This document shows positions 34,891 to 43,381 of a stretch of 64,000 nt of DNA, in pieces. Under the pieces are notes generated by a model. The model did not search any database. It saw only the letters and a program-made list of their open reading frames with translations, and had not been told where the DNA came from. The stretch is from assembly GCA_964625525.1 (NCBI GenBank), contig CAZVEE010000006.1, forward strand, positions 10,595-74,594. Direction: 5' to 3'. Both the position numbers and the translations under genes were made by a program. How positions within the stretch are numbered: position 1 is the first letter of the stretch; each line of letters opens with the position of its first letter. The DNA comes from CAZVEE01 sp964625525 (GTDB taxonomy: Bacteria; Pseudomonadota; Alphaproteobacteria; JAJFIK01).

Positions 34891-37761
34891 GTGCTTCATC
34901 ATTTCGGGCATCATTTCCGGTCCATGGCCGTTCGTGGTCTGGCTTTCACAGCGGCGGCTGCGCTTTTAACTTTCAATCCTGCTGCGGCGGATGCTTCGGG
35001 CGCGCTGATTGAATCCGGTGCGCTGAGCCGGGTCGCTTCGGAGGCGCAAGACACACCCACAAGCCCGGCAGTAGATGCCCAGGAGGCGGCGCCGCAAGCC
35101 GCGGCTGGTGGTGACGCTGAAGCCGAAGACGGCGAAACCGAAGAGAGCGACGAAAAGAGCCTCGAAGAGACTGTCGCGGATTACGAGCAGATCGACAGCC
35201 TGTTCACGCTTTACCGGGATCCGGAGAGCGGCAAGCTGTTCATGGAAGTCAGCGATGAGCAGCTTGGCCAGGAATACATCTATTTCGTCCATACGGTGGA
35301 CGGCGTGCCCGCGGCCGGTCATTTTCGCGGCTTTTATCGTGGTGAAGCCGTCTTCACGGTGCAGAAGCACTATCAGCGCATCGAATTCGTCGGCGAGAAC
35401 ACGCGCTATCACTTCGACGAAGACAGCGCCCTGGCCAACGCGGCCGACGCCAATCTGACCGACGCGTTGGTCTATTCCGGCGAAATCACGGCCACGAGCG
35501 CGGACGGCACGCGCTACCTCATCGAGGCTGATGCACTGTTCAAGACCGAGGCGCTGCATCGGGTGAAACTGCCGCGCCTGCCGGATGCCTCGCCCTTCCA
35601 GTTCACCCTCGGCAAGCTCGACGGGGATAAGACCAAAGTCACGGAAATCAATGCGTTCGAGCGCAATCTCGACGTGGTTGTGGACTACACCTACAACAAC
35701 AGCAATGTGTTGAGTTGGCCGTCGCCGGCGATTACCGACCCGCGCTATGTCACCATTTCCATCCAGCACTCCTTTATCGAGATGCCGGATGACGGCTTCA
35801 CCCCACACTTCGCCGATCAGCGGGTGGGCTATTTCACCCACCAGGTGACCGATCAAACCAATATCGATGACATCACGCCCTATCGCGATCTGGTGAACCG
35901 CTGGCGCCTGGAGAAGCAGGACCCGGACGCGGACCTCTCTGATCCGGTCCAGCCCATCGTCTTCTGGATGGAGGACACAACACCTGAGCAGTATCGCGAC
36001 ATTATCCGCGACGCCGCTTTGCGCTGGAACGAAGCTTTTGAAACGGCGGGCATTTCCAACGCCATTCAAGTGAAGCAACAAGGCGTTGATGGCGACTGTC
36101 CGGCGGGCCGGATCGACTGCAACGTGCTGCGCTGGACATCCTCGCCACAGCCGGTCTTCGGCGGCTATGGCCCGAGCTTTTACAATCCGCGCACGGGCGA
36201 GATCCTGGGCGCCGACATTATGCTTGAGATGGTATGGCTGCGCGCGCGCAATCGCGCGGCCAATGTGTATGAAGGTCCCGCAGCGCTCCTCAATGCCCAT
36301 GCCGACAGCCCGACCCATAACTTGGTCGAGCGGGCCGTGGACATTGTTGGGCAGCCAGGCGGCGTTGACCGTCTGACCGCGCTCATCGACGACGGCGCTT
36401 TTGCGCAAGCGCGGCACGATCGCGCGCTGTTCGCGCCCGCTTCGGGCCGTGATGGCATCATGCATCACAGCCTGCGTCGCCATTGCGCCCATGCGGAGTA
36501 TGTGCAGCACAATTTGCGCTTTGCCCTCCAGGCCCTGGACGCCCGCGGCGCGCCGGACGCCGAGAAAGAGCGCCTGATCGAAGAGTCGATTTACGAGTTG
36601 GTCCTGCATGAGATCGGCCACACGCTGGGCCTGTCCCACAATATGAAAGCCAGCCAGCTGCACCCCTTGGCTGATCTGCACAATGTAGAGGTCACCGGCG
36701 ACACGCTGGTCGGCTCGATCATGGACTACGCGCCGGTGAACATCGCGCCGGTTGGCGTGGAGCAAGGCCGCTATTACTCCACCCGTCCGGGCCCGTATGA
36801 TAAGTGGGCCATCGAGTTCGGCTATCGTCCGGATCTGGATGAAGAAGCACGGACCGCACTGCTCGCCCTCTCCACCGAACCCGCCCTCACCTTCGGCAAT
36901 GACGCGGACGACATGCGGGTGCCGGGCGGCTGGGGTATCGACCCCCGGGTGATGATCGGCGATCTGTCCTCTGACGCCATTGAGCACTCGGTGCACCGGG
37001 TGAGGCTGGCACGCGCGACGCTGGAAGGACTGCAGGAGAAGTTCACCCAAGACGGGGAGAGCTGGCATGCCCTGCGGGACGCCTTTAATCTGCTCGCTGT
37101 CGAACAGGCGATCGCTGGCGGCGTTGCCGCGCGGTATGTGGGCGGGGTGTCTGTTGAGCGCTTCGTCGCCGGACAGCCGGGCTCGGAAGATCTAACGCCG
37201 TTCGAGCCGCTGGATCTGGAGACCCAGCAGAAAGCGGTGGAGGTGCTGCGAGAGTATATCTTCGCGCCCGATGCCTTCTCGGTTTCTGAGGATCTGCTGA
37301 AGCACCTGCAATATGAGCGTCGCGGCTTCGACTTCTTCGGCATCACCGAAGATCCCAAGATCCACGAGATGGCTGGCTTCATTCAGGCCAACTCGCTCGC
37401 CCATGTCATGAGCCCGGTCGTGTTGCGGCGCATGACCAATGCCCGGCTCTATGGCAATGAGTACACCACCAACGACTTCCTGGGCGACCTGACCATGGCC
37501 GTCTTTGAAGATGACGCAAACGACAATGTGAACACGTACCGGCAGAACTTGCAGATCCAGTATGTGTCGCGCCTGATTGCCATTGTCTATCTGCCCTTCT
37601 ACGACGATGTGGCCCAGTCCGCCGCCTTGTCGCAGTTGCGCCAGATCCGCGGTCTGATCACCCCACCGCTGTTCAATTTCACCGGGCCGGAAATCAATGC
37701 GGAGACCTTGGCTCACCGGCGGCACGTTCAACTGTTGCTGTTCGCTGTCGGGATTTTCTGA
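34891..37761 (+). CDS. Exported zinc-dependent metalloprotease (DUF5117/DUF5118 type)
   Basis: A 956-residue exported protease. The zinc site is HEIGHTLGLSHN with His573 first, the HExxHxxGxxH form of metzincin-like enzymes; SIMDYAPVNIAP follows as the expected downstream Met-turn-like segment. The order of an N-terminal acidic linker (about 45-100), a beta-rich region (LFTLYRDPESGKLFMEVSDE) and the central catalytic domain fits the DUF5117/DUF5118 family. A signal-like segment (AVRGLAFTAAAALLTFNPAA) follows the start. The GTG at 34891 has the better ribosome site; the ATG at 34924 is an alternative. It is a plausible client of the adjacent type II system. Confidence 0.88.
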   Translation: MLHHFGHHFRSMAVRGLAFTAAAALLTFNPAAADASGALIESGALSRVASEAQDTPTSPAVDAQEAAPQAAAGGDAEAEDGETEESDEKSLEETVADYEQIDSLFTLYRDPESGKLFMEVSDEQLGQEYIYFVHTVDGVPAAGHFRGFYRGEAVFTVQKHYQRIEFVGENTRYHFDEDSALANAADANLTDALVYSGEITATSADGTRYLIEADALFKTEALHRVKLPRLPDASPFQFTLGKLDGDKTKVTEINAFERNLDVVVDYTYNNSNVLSWPSPAITDPRYVTISIQHSFIEMPDDGFTPHFADQRVGYFTHQVTDQTNIDDITPYRDLVNRWRLEKQDPDADLSDPVQPIVFWMEDTTPEQYRDIIRDAALRWNEAFETAGISNAIQVKQQGVDGDCPAGRIDCNVLRWTSSPQPVFGGYGPSFYNPRTGEILGADIMLEMVWLRARNRAANVYEGPAALLNAHADSPTHNLVERAVDIVGQPGGVDRLTALIDDGAFAQARHDRALFAPASGRDGIMHHSLRRHCAHAEYVQHNLRFALQALDARGAPDAEKERLIEESIYELVLHEIGHTLGLSHNMKASQLHPLADLHNVEVTGDTLVGSIMDYAPVNIAPVGVEQGRYYSTRPGPYDKWAIEFGYRPDLDEEARTALLALSTEPALTFGNDADDMRVPGGWGIDPRVMIGDLSSDAIEHSVHRVRLARATLEGLQEKFTQDGESWHALRDAFNLLAVEQAIAGGVAARYVGGVSVERFVAGQPGSEDLTPFEPLDLETQQKAVEVLREYIFAPDAFSVSEDLLKHLQYERRGFDFFGITEDPKIHEMAGFIQANSLAHVMSPVVLRRMTNARLYGNEYTTNDFLGDLTMAVFEDDANDNVNTYRQNLQIQYVSRLIAIVYLPFYDDVAQSAALSQLRQIRGLITPPLFNFTGPEINAETLAHRRHVQLLLFAVGIF

Positions 37762-37788
37762 TGCTGTCTTCATCGACAGGATGATCAG

Positions 37789-37817
37789 GGCCCGGCGCGC
37801 TGCGCCGGGCCTTTTTT
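37789..37817 (+). terminator. Rho-independent terminator of the metalloprotease gene
   Basis: GGCCCGGCGC and GCGCCGGGCC form a perfect 10-bp stem with a 3-nt loop, followed by TTTTTT. It separates the protease from the gsp operon. Confidence 0.95.
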
Positions 37818-37928
37818 GTGGGACGATGGCTGGGGTGGCATGACCTGTCTGGATGGTCATCTGTCTTCTGCGGATCTGTTGAGCCCCGTCACTGCGCATT
37901 CCGGCCCGCTCGGCATAGAACTGCTCTT

Positions 37929-39668
37929 ATGGAGCACATGAGCGTTTCGGATGCTGTCCCGGGAGAGGCGATTGCCGGCCTGCTGGTCGCGCGCGGCGTG
38001 TTGGATGCGAGCGACCTGGAGCGGGCGCGCCGGGCCGCGGCCCGGTATGGCGAGCCGCTGCGTGCCGTGCTCGACAAGCTGGGTCTGATTGCCCAGGACG
38101 TGTGGGCCCGGGCGGCGGCGGATGACGCGGGCCTGGATCTCTTCAGCGCGGCGGACCTGGAAGCCTCTGGCTGCGCCAGCGACGCCGTCACGCTCGACTT
38201 TCTGCGCGCGCAACCGGCCGTGTTGTTGCGGTCTGCGGAGGCAGAGCCGGACCAGCCCAGCGGTGTCGCCCTCGCCGACCCATCGGACCCTTTCATCGTC
38301 TCTGCCCTCGAAGCCGCCACTGGCCGGACCCTGGCGGTCTCGGTGGCGCTGGCGCGCGACATTGAGGCAACCCTTGATCGTCTGTATGGTCCCCGCGCGG
38401 CCCAGGACGAAGACGAGCCCGCTTCTGCGGGCCATGATGCCGGGCCGACCGGCCTTGAGGATCCAGGCGATATTGAACGGCTGCGCGGGCTTGCTAGTGA
38501 GGCTCCGGTTGTGCGTCTGGTGACCCAGATGATCCAACGGGCCATTGAAAGCGGCGCCTCAGACATTCACATCGAGCCCTATGAGCGCCACATCATCATC
38601 CGCTATCGGATCGATGGTCTGTTGTCGGATGTGGACCGCACCGCCCGCGCCATGGGACCGGCACTGGTGTCGCGGATCAAGATCCTCGCCAATCTCGACA
38701 TTGCCGAGCGCCGCTTGCCGCAGGACGGGCGCATCCGTCATCGCACAGAAGGCCAGGAAGTGGATTTGCGCGTGGCGACCGTCCCGTCCCTGCACGGAGA
38801 AGCGGTGGTCATTCGCATTCTCGACCAAGGCGGGCCGCCCCCGCGCCTGGCGGACCTGGGCCTGACAGCGGCGCAACAAGCGGTGCTCGCACGCCACTTG
38901 GACCGGCGCACCGGTCTGGTGCTTGTGACCGGGCCGACGGGGGCCGGCAAGACCACGACGCTTTATGCGGCGCTGGACCGGCTGAATGAGGCTTCCAGCA
39001 AGATTATGACGGTGGAGGATCCGATCGAGTTTCAAGTGGACCGGGTGGTGCAGATCCAGGCGCGCCCCGATATCGGCCATGATTTCACCCGCATCCTGCG
39101 CTCTGTTCTGCGCCAGGATCCAGACATCATCATGGTCGGTGAGATGCGGGACGGCGAAACCGCGCGCATCGCGGCCCAAGCCGCGCTGACCGGCCATTTG
39201 GTTCTCTCTACTCTGCATACGAATGATGCGCCAAGCGCAGTAACTCGTCTCCTCGATATGGGGCTTGAGGATTATCTCATCACCGCGACCGTGCATCTGG
39301 CGGTGGCTCAGCGGCTGGTGCGCCGCCTGTGCCCGGTGTGCCGGCGCGAAGTGTCCCCGCCGCCCGAGGCGCAGCACCTGTTTGAGCAGTTCGGACCACC
39401 GGAGGGTCCGGTGCGCTTTTATGAGGCGGTGGGATGTGCCGCGTGCGGGGGGCGCGGCTATCGCGGACGTGTGGGTCTTTATGAACTTTTCAGCCTGGAT
39501 GACGGCGCCCGGCGTTTGGTGCTTGAGCGCGGCGGCACGGCGGCGTTGCGGGCCCATGGCGAAGCGGCGGGTATGGTTCCTCTGTTTGCGGATGGCGTGG
39601 TCAAATGCGCTGAAGGCCTGACCACCATGGAGGAAGTCCGCCGCGTCGTTGCGGCCGAGCTTGTATAA
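37929..39668 (+). CDS. gspE: Type II secretion ATPase GspE
   Basis: Cytoplasmic hexameric ATPase that powers pseudopilus assembly. The N-terminal region (about 1-190) is GspE-N-like. The catalytic part has SGASDIHIEPYERH, Walker A GPTGAGKT (about 335-342), an Asp box MTVEDPIEF, Walker B-containing DPDIIMVGEMRDGETA and a His box LTGHLVLSTLHTNDA. A zinc-binding tetracysteine (CPVC and CAAC) near the C-terminus marks it as GspE rather than PilT. The ATG at 37929 or the one at 37938 may be used; neither has an ideal ribosome site. First gene of gspE-F-H-I-J-K. Confidence 0.94.
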   Translation: MEHMSVSDAVPGEAIAGLLVARGVLDASDLERARRAAARYGEPLRAVLDKLGLIAQDVWARAAADDAGLDLFSAADLEASGCASDAVTLDFLRAQPAVLLRSAEAEPDQPSGVALADPSDPFIVSALEAATGRTLAVSVALARDIEATLDRLYGPRAAQDEDEPASAGHDAGPTGLEDPGDIERLRGLASEAPVVRLVTQMIQRAIESGASDIHIEPYERHIIIRYRIDGLLSDVDRTARAMGPALVSRIKILANLDIAERRLPQDGRIRHRTEGQEVDLRVATVPSLHGEAVVIRILDQGGPPPRLADLGLTAAQQAVLARHLDRRTGLVLVTGPTGAGKTTTLYAALDRLNEASSKIMTVEDPIEFQVDRVVQIQARPDIGHDFTRILRSVLRQDPDIIMVGEMRDGETARIAAQAALTGHLVLSTLHTNDAPSAVTRLLDMGLEDYLITATVHLAVAQRLVRRLCPVCRREVSPPPEAQHLFEQFGPPEGPVRFYEAVGCAACGGRGYRGRVGLYELFSLDDGARRLVLERGGTAALRAHGEAAGMVPLFADGVVKCAEGLTTMEEVRRVVAAELV

Positions 39669-39681
39669 GGGGCGGTTGACC

Positions 39682-40938
39682 ATGCCCGAATTCGAGTATG
39701 AAGCCATGAGTGCGACCGGCGCGACTCTCACCGGCCGGCTCGACGCGCCGAGTGAAACAGCAGCGCTCGACCGTCTCGCAGCGCAAGGGCATTACCCTAT
39801 TGCCGTGCGCCCAGTCAGGACCAAGGCCGGCCAATCCAAACGGACAGGCTCTTGGCTTGGGGGGCTCCGTCTGCCGATGGTTCCCGGGATGTGGGCGGAT
39901 GGCTTGAGGCGCAGCGACATGCTCAGCCTCACGCGGGATCTGGCCCATATGCTGCGAGCGGGGTTAACGCTCGACGAGGCCTTGCGTGTCTTGGCCAGTG
40001 GTGATCCTGGTGCGGAGCGCGTGACGGCAACAGCCCGGCAGGTGGGCGAAAGCCTGCGCGGCGGCGCCAGCCTGTCGGATGCGCTGGAGCGCCATGGGCC
40101 TCCTTTTGATGCACTTTATGTGTCCTTGGTGCGGGCCGGTGAAACGGCAGGGGCGCTGGGTGTGACCCTTGATCGGTTGGCGGATCATCTGACACGGATG
40201 GCGGCGCTGCGGTCCGCGGTGGGGCTCGCCCTTGTCTATCCCGCCGCGCTTCTGCTTGCCACGATTCTGTCCGTGGCTGTCCTAATGACAACGGTCGTGC
40301 CACGGTTTGAGGCCCTGTTCGCCCAATCGGGAACAGAACTGCCCCTCTCGACACAGATCGTGACGTCCCTGGCGCAAGGGCTGTCCGACAGTGGCCCGCT
40401 CCTCCTGCTGGGCGTGCTTCTGGCTGTGCTGGCGGGGCGGCGCCTGATCCAGGTGCCGCGCCACCGGCGGCGTCTCGACGACCTGCTGCTGGGCGTGCCC
40501 CTGACCGGCGGTATTGTGCGCCGAGTGGCGTTGGCGCGGTTTGCCCGAGCCCTCGGGCTGATGCTCGGCAACGGGGTGGATATGTTGACCGCTTACAGCC
40601 ATGCCCTTGCGGCTGTTGGGAATGCGGCGCTGCGCCATCGGTTAGAGGCGGTGGTGGAGCCACTGCGCGCCGGTCAGGGGCTCGCGGGACCCTTGCGCGA
40701 CGCCAGGGTGCTGCCCGGTGCCGGCGCCCAGTTGGTGCGGGTCGCGAAGGAAACCGGGCGCCTGGGCCCCCTCCTTCTGGATCTTGCGGACCTTTATGAG
40801 GGGCAGGCGCAGGACCAGATCAAACGCCTGCTGGCGGTGTTGGAACCGGCCATCATTCTGGTCCTGGGCTTGCTGGTGGGCGGAATCGTGCTGTCACTGT
40901 TTGCAGCGATTACGGAGCTTCAAGATGTGGCGTTCTAG
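39682..40938 (+). CDS. gspF: Type II secretion inner-membrane protein GspF
   Basis: Polytopic platform protein at the base of the pseudopilus, 418 residues. It begins MPEFEYEAMSATGATLTGRL, the usual GspF N-terminus, and has the two T2SSF domains (DLAHMLRAGLTLDEALRVLA and ALGLMLGNGVDMLTAYSHAL) with transmembrane helices near 190, 245 and the C-terminus (AIILVLGLLVGGIVLSLFAA). AAGGGGCGG precedes the ATG. The gene end overlaps the start of gspH by 14 nt. Confidence 0.93.
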   Translation: MPEFEYEAMSATGATLTGRLDAPSETAALDRLAAQGHYPIAVRPVRTKAGQSKRTGSWLGGLRLPMVPGMWADGLRRSDMLSLTRDLAHMLRAGLTLDEALRVLASGDPGAERVTATARQVGESLRGGASLSDALERHGPPFDALYVSLVRAGETAGALGVTLDRLADHLTRMAALRSAVGLALVYPAALLLATILSVAVLMTTVVPRFEALFAQSGTELPLSTQIVTSLAQGLSDSGPLLLLGVLLAVLAGRRLIQVPRHRRRLDDLLLGVPLTGGIVRRVALARFARALGLMLGNGVDMLTAYSHALAAVGNAALRHRLEAVVEPLRAGQGLAGPLRDARVLPGAGAQLVRVAKETGRLGPLLLDLADLYEGQAQDQIKRLLAVLEPAIILVLGLLVGGIVLSLFAAITELQDVAF

Positions 40939-41395
40939 GCCCGCGCGCGGCTTCTCCTTGCTGGAACTGGTGACCGTTTTAACGATCCTGGCGCTTGTCT
41001 TGGCTGTGGGTGTCTCCGCTTTGGGACGTGGTGGCGACGGGGTGCGCACCCGCGCGGCCGCCCGTGATCTCGCCGGCGCTCTCCAGGCGACGCGCGCCCA
41101 CGCCCTCAGCCGTCAGACCCCCACCGTTCTCCAGCTGGACCTCCAGGACCGCACTTATCGCGGTCCCGGATCAATTACCGGTGTTGTGCCTGGCCCTATC
41201 GCCATCACGCTTACGGCCGCGGTGCAGGAACAGCGCGGGCTACAGCAAGGCGGTATCCGGTTCTTTCCGGACGGCACGTCAACGGGGGGCACGGTCCTGG
41301 TGGGAACCGGCGTGCACCGCCATCGGGTGGCCGTGGCTTGGATGTCGGGCCGGGTAACGGTCATGGCGGATCCGCAAAAGGACCCCGGGTCATGA
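40925..41395 (+). CDS. gspH: Minor pseudopilin GspH
   Basis: A 156-residue type II pseudopilin with a short basic leader (MWRSRPARG) cleaved before FSLLELVTVLTILALVLAV; Glu5 of the mature protein is present. The body (AARDLAGALQATRAHALSRQ) is the FimT/GspH pattern, not that of the major pseudopilin GspG. It starts inside the end of gspF and overlaps gspI by 4 nt. gspG, normally just before gspH, is absent. Confidence 0.85.
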   Translation: MWRSRPARGFSLLELVTVLTILALVLAVGVSALGRGGDGVRTRAAARDLAGALQATRAHALSRQTPTVLQLDLQDRTYRGPGSITGVVPGPIAITLTAAVQEQRGLQQGGIRFFPDGTSTGGTVLVGTGVHRHRVAVAWMSGRVTVMADPQKDPGS

Positions 41396-41814
41396 CCGGC
41401 GCGGCACACAGACAAAGCGGTTTTAGCCTGATCGAGGCGCTGGTGACCCTAGCGATCCTGGCTCTGGCGGTGAGTGCCGCCCTCTCCGGCCTGCGCCAGG
41501 GTCTTGACAGTGCCGCCCGTGCCCAGGCGCGAGCCGCGCAATTGATGGTGGCCGAAAACATCCTGACAGAGATGACCGGGCGCCGCATGTTGCAAGAGGG
41601 CGTGGAACGCGGCACGAGCCGTGGCGGCCTCATCTGGGTCGCGACACTGACCGTTGTCAGCGACGAAGAGATAGATCTTGGAGGGCGCCGCCCGCTTCCG
41701 GACGCACCGGAGCACTGGCTTTACACCGTGCAGGTGGCGGTGACGGTGCCGACCCGGCCCGGTGATCCGCCTCTAGTGTTAGAAACCATGACCGTGGCCG
41801 AGGCGCCGGAATGA
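41392..41814 (+). CDS. gspI: Minor pseudopilin GspI
   Basis: A 140-residue pseudopilin with the leader MTGAAHRQSG cleaved before FSLIEALVTLAILALAVSAA. The ensuing RAAQLMVAENILTEMTG is the GspI signature (A-x-N). It forms the tip complex with GspJ and GspK. The ATG overlaps the gspH stop, and the gene end overlaps gspJ, each by 4 nt. Confidence 0.88.
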   Translation: MTGAAHRQSGFSLIEALVTLAILALAVSAALSGLRQGLDSAARAQARAAQLMVAENILTEMTGRRMLQEGVERGTSRGGLIWVATLTVVSDEEIDLGGRRPLPDAPEHWLYTVQVAVTVPTRPGDPPLVLETMTVAEAPE

Positions 41815-42455
41815 AGCAAACCGCCGCTGGCTACACCCTCCTGGAACTGATGGTCGCGCTGGCGGTCATCGCCGCGATCACTGGGATCGGTGTGGCGGGT
41901 TTGCGTCTGGCACAAAGCGCCTGGGAGCGCACCAGCGCAGCCAGCGCGCGCACTGGCGATGTGGCGTTGAGTGCCCGTGTGTTTCGGCGCCTGGTAAACC
42001 ATGGGGTGCCGGGATCTTTGTCCGGTACCGACAGTACCATGAGGATGACCAGCATCGCCCCGCCCTACCCGACCCTTGGCGGCCCCCATCGCGTGACCCT
42101 TCGTATCGAGAGGATCGATGGTGTCTCGCGTCTGTTGCTGGACCGTTTGATTGATCAGATCAATCCCGCCAGCCCCTACTGGGGCGAGGACGGGGGCGAG
42201 ACCGTTTTGCTCGACACACCGGCCCGGCTGACTTTTGCATATCTCGAGACCACAACGGAGGGGGTGCCCGTGTGGCAGGCGCACTGGGAGAGCGGCGGCG
42301 CACCGGATCTCGTTGCCCTGCGGGCCGATCCAGAGCCCGGCCGACCTGGGGGCGGTTTTGAGATTTGGGCTCGGTTGGACGCGACTTTGGACGTGTCCTG
42401 CATCCAAAGTGCGGGAGCAGGCGAGACCCCCCGGCTGTCGGACACATGCCGATGA
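41811..42455 (+). CDS. gspJ: Minor pseudopilin GspJ
   Basis: A 214-residue pseudopilin with the leader MKQTAAG cleaved before YTLLELMVALAVIAAITGIG; tyrosine replaces the common phenylalanine at mature position 1. The larger globular domain and position between gspI and gspK identify it as GspJ. Coupled to both neighbours by 4-nt overlaps. Confidence 0.86.
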   Translation: MKQTAAGYTLLELMVALAVIAAITGIGVAGLRLAQSAWERTSAASARTGDVALSARVFRRLVNHGVPGSLSGTDSTMRMTSIAPPYPTLGGPHRVTLRIERIDGVSRLLLDRLIDQINPASPYWGEDGGETVLLDTPARLTFAYLETTTEGVPVWQAHWESGGAPDLVALRADPEPGRPGGGFEIWARLDATLDVSCIQSAGAGETPRLSDTCR

Positions 42456-43381
42456 GGGCGCGCACGCCTTTGACGCCCCGCCAAGACAGGGGCATGGCCC
42501 TGATCAGTGTGCTGTGGATCGTGGCGTTACTCGCCTTGATCACAGCAGCGGTGCTGACTCAGATGCGCCTGCATGTGACGGATCTGCGCGCCGAGATCGA
42601 CAGCGCCCGCCTGCGTTGGCTTGCCGACGGGGCGGTGCAGCGTGGCCTGCTAGACCTGCTCGCGGGGCCGGACGGCGGCACCATTCCCCGGGACGGCACC
42701 GCGGTGATCTTTCAACAGGCCGATATGACCGTCACCCTGCGGATAACCGATGAGACCGGCAAGCTTGACCTGAATACCGCTCCCAAGCCACTCCTGGCTG
42801 GTCTTGTGAACGGGCTCGGCCTGGAGGATGCGAGTGGCCGCCCGGTGGACGCCGATGCGCTGGCCGATGCGGTGATTGACTGGCGGGATCGCAACACGGT
42901 GGCAGAACTTCTGGGGGCGGAGCGTGCCACTTACGAGACGCTTGGATTGCCGCAACTCCCCCGAGATGGTCCGTTCCCTACCGTGTTGGAACTGGGTAAT
43001 GTGCGAGCCGTGACGCCAGCCCTTTACGCCGCACTCGCGCCTTATGTCACGACGGCGTCGCGGGCCCGTGCCGTGAACCCGGCGACCGCGCCGCGTGCCG
43101 TGCTGATGGCCTTGCCGGGCGCGGCACCGGCGCAGGTCGATGCGCTGTTGGCCGCCCGTGCAGCGGGTGCGCGACGCCCCCGACTGGCGCGGGCCGACCT
43201 CTGGCTGACGGACCGCACCGGCCCCGGTTTCCTCATTGAAGCAACAGTCGCCCTACCCTCGGGCGCCCGCTATCGCACGCGTCTGCTGGTGTGGATTGAG
43301 GGCTACGGTGTGGATGTGCCCATGCCTTATGTCTTGGAGCGTCGGCCTGGCGTGTGGCTGTCACCCGACGCGGATCAATAG
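42452..43381 (+). CDS. gspK: Minor pseudopilin GspK
   Basis: A 309-residue atypically large pseudopilin that caps the pseudopilus. The leader ends RQDRG before MALISVLWIVALLALITAAV; as usual for GspK, the Glu5 of other pseudopilins is missing. Downstream ITDETGKLDLNTAPKPLLAG and ADAVIDWRDRN are hallmark GspK segments. The ATG at 42452 overlaps the gspJ stop; one at 42446 is possible. Its 3' end overlaps the convergent gspD by 7 bp. Confidence 0.9.
   Translation: MRARTPLTPRQDRGMALISVLWIVALLALITAAVLTQMRLHVTDLRAEIDSARLRWLADGAVQRGLLDLLAGPDGGTIPRDGTAVIFQQADMTVTLRITDETGKLDLNTAPKPLLAGLVNGLGLEDASGRPVDADALADAVIDWRDRNTVAELLGAERATYETLGLPQLPRDGPFPTVLELGNVRAVTPALYAALAPYVTTASRARAVNPATAPRAVLMALPGAAPAQVDALLAARAAGARRPRLARADLWLTDRTGPGFLIEATVALPSGARYRTRLLVWIEGYGVDVPMPYVLERRPGVWLSPDADQ

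Noticed and set aside
34966..37068. A 700-codon frame antisense to the metalloprotease
   Set aside because: Same high-GC antisense effect; no ribosome site or recognisable domain, and the sense protein has an intact zinc motif.
40925..41395. Major pseudopilin GspG
   Set aside because: After the N-terminal helix the sequence follows the GspH/FimT pattern rather than the GspG core, so it was called GspH.
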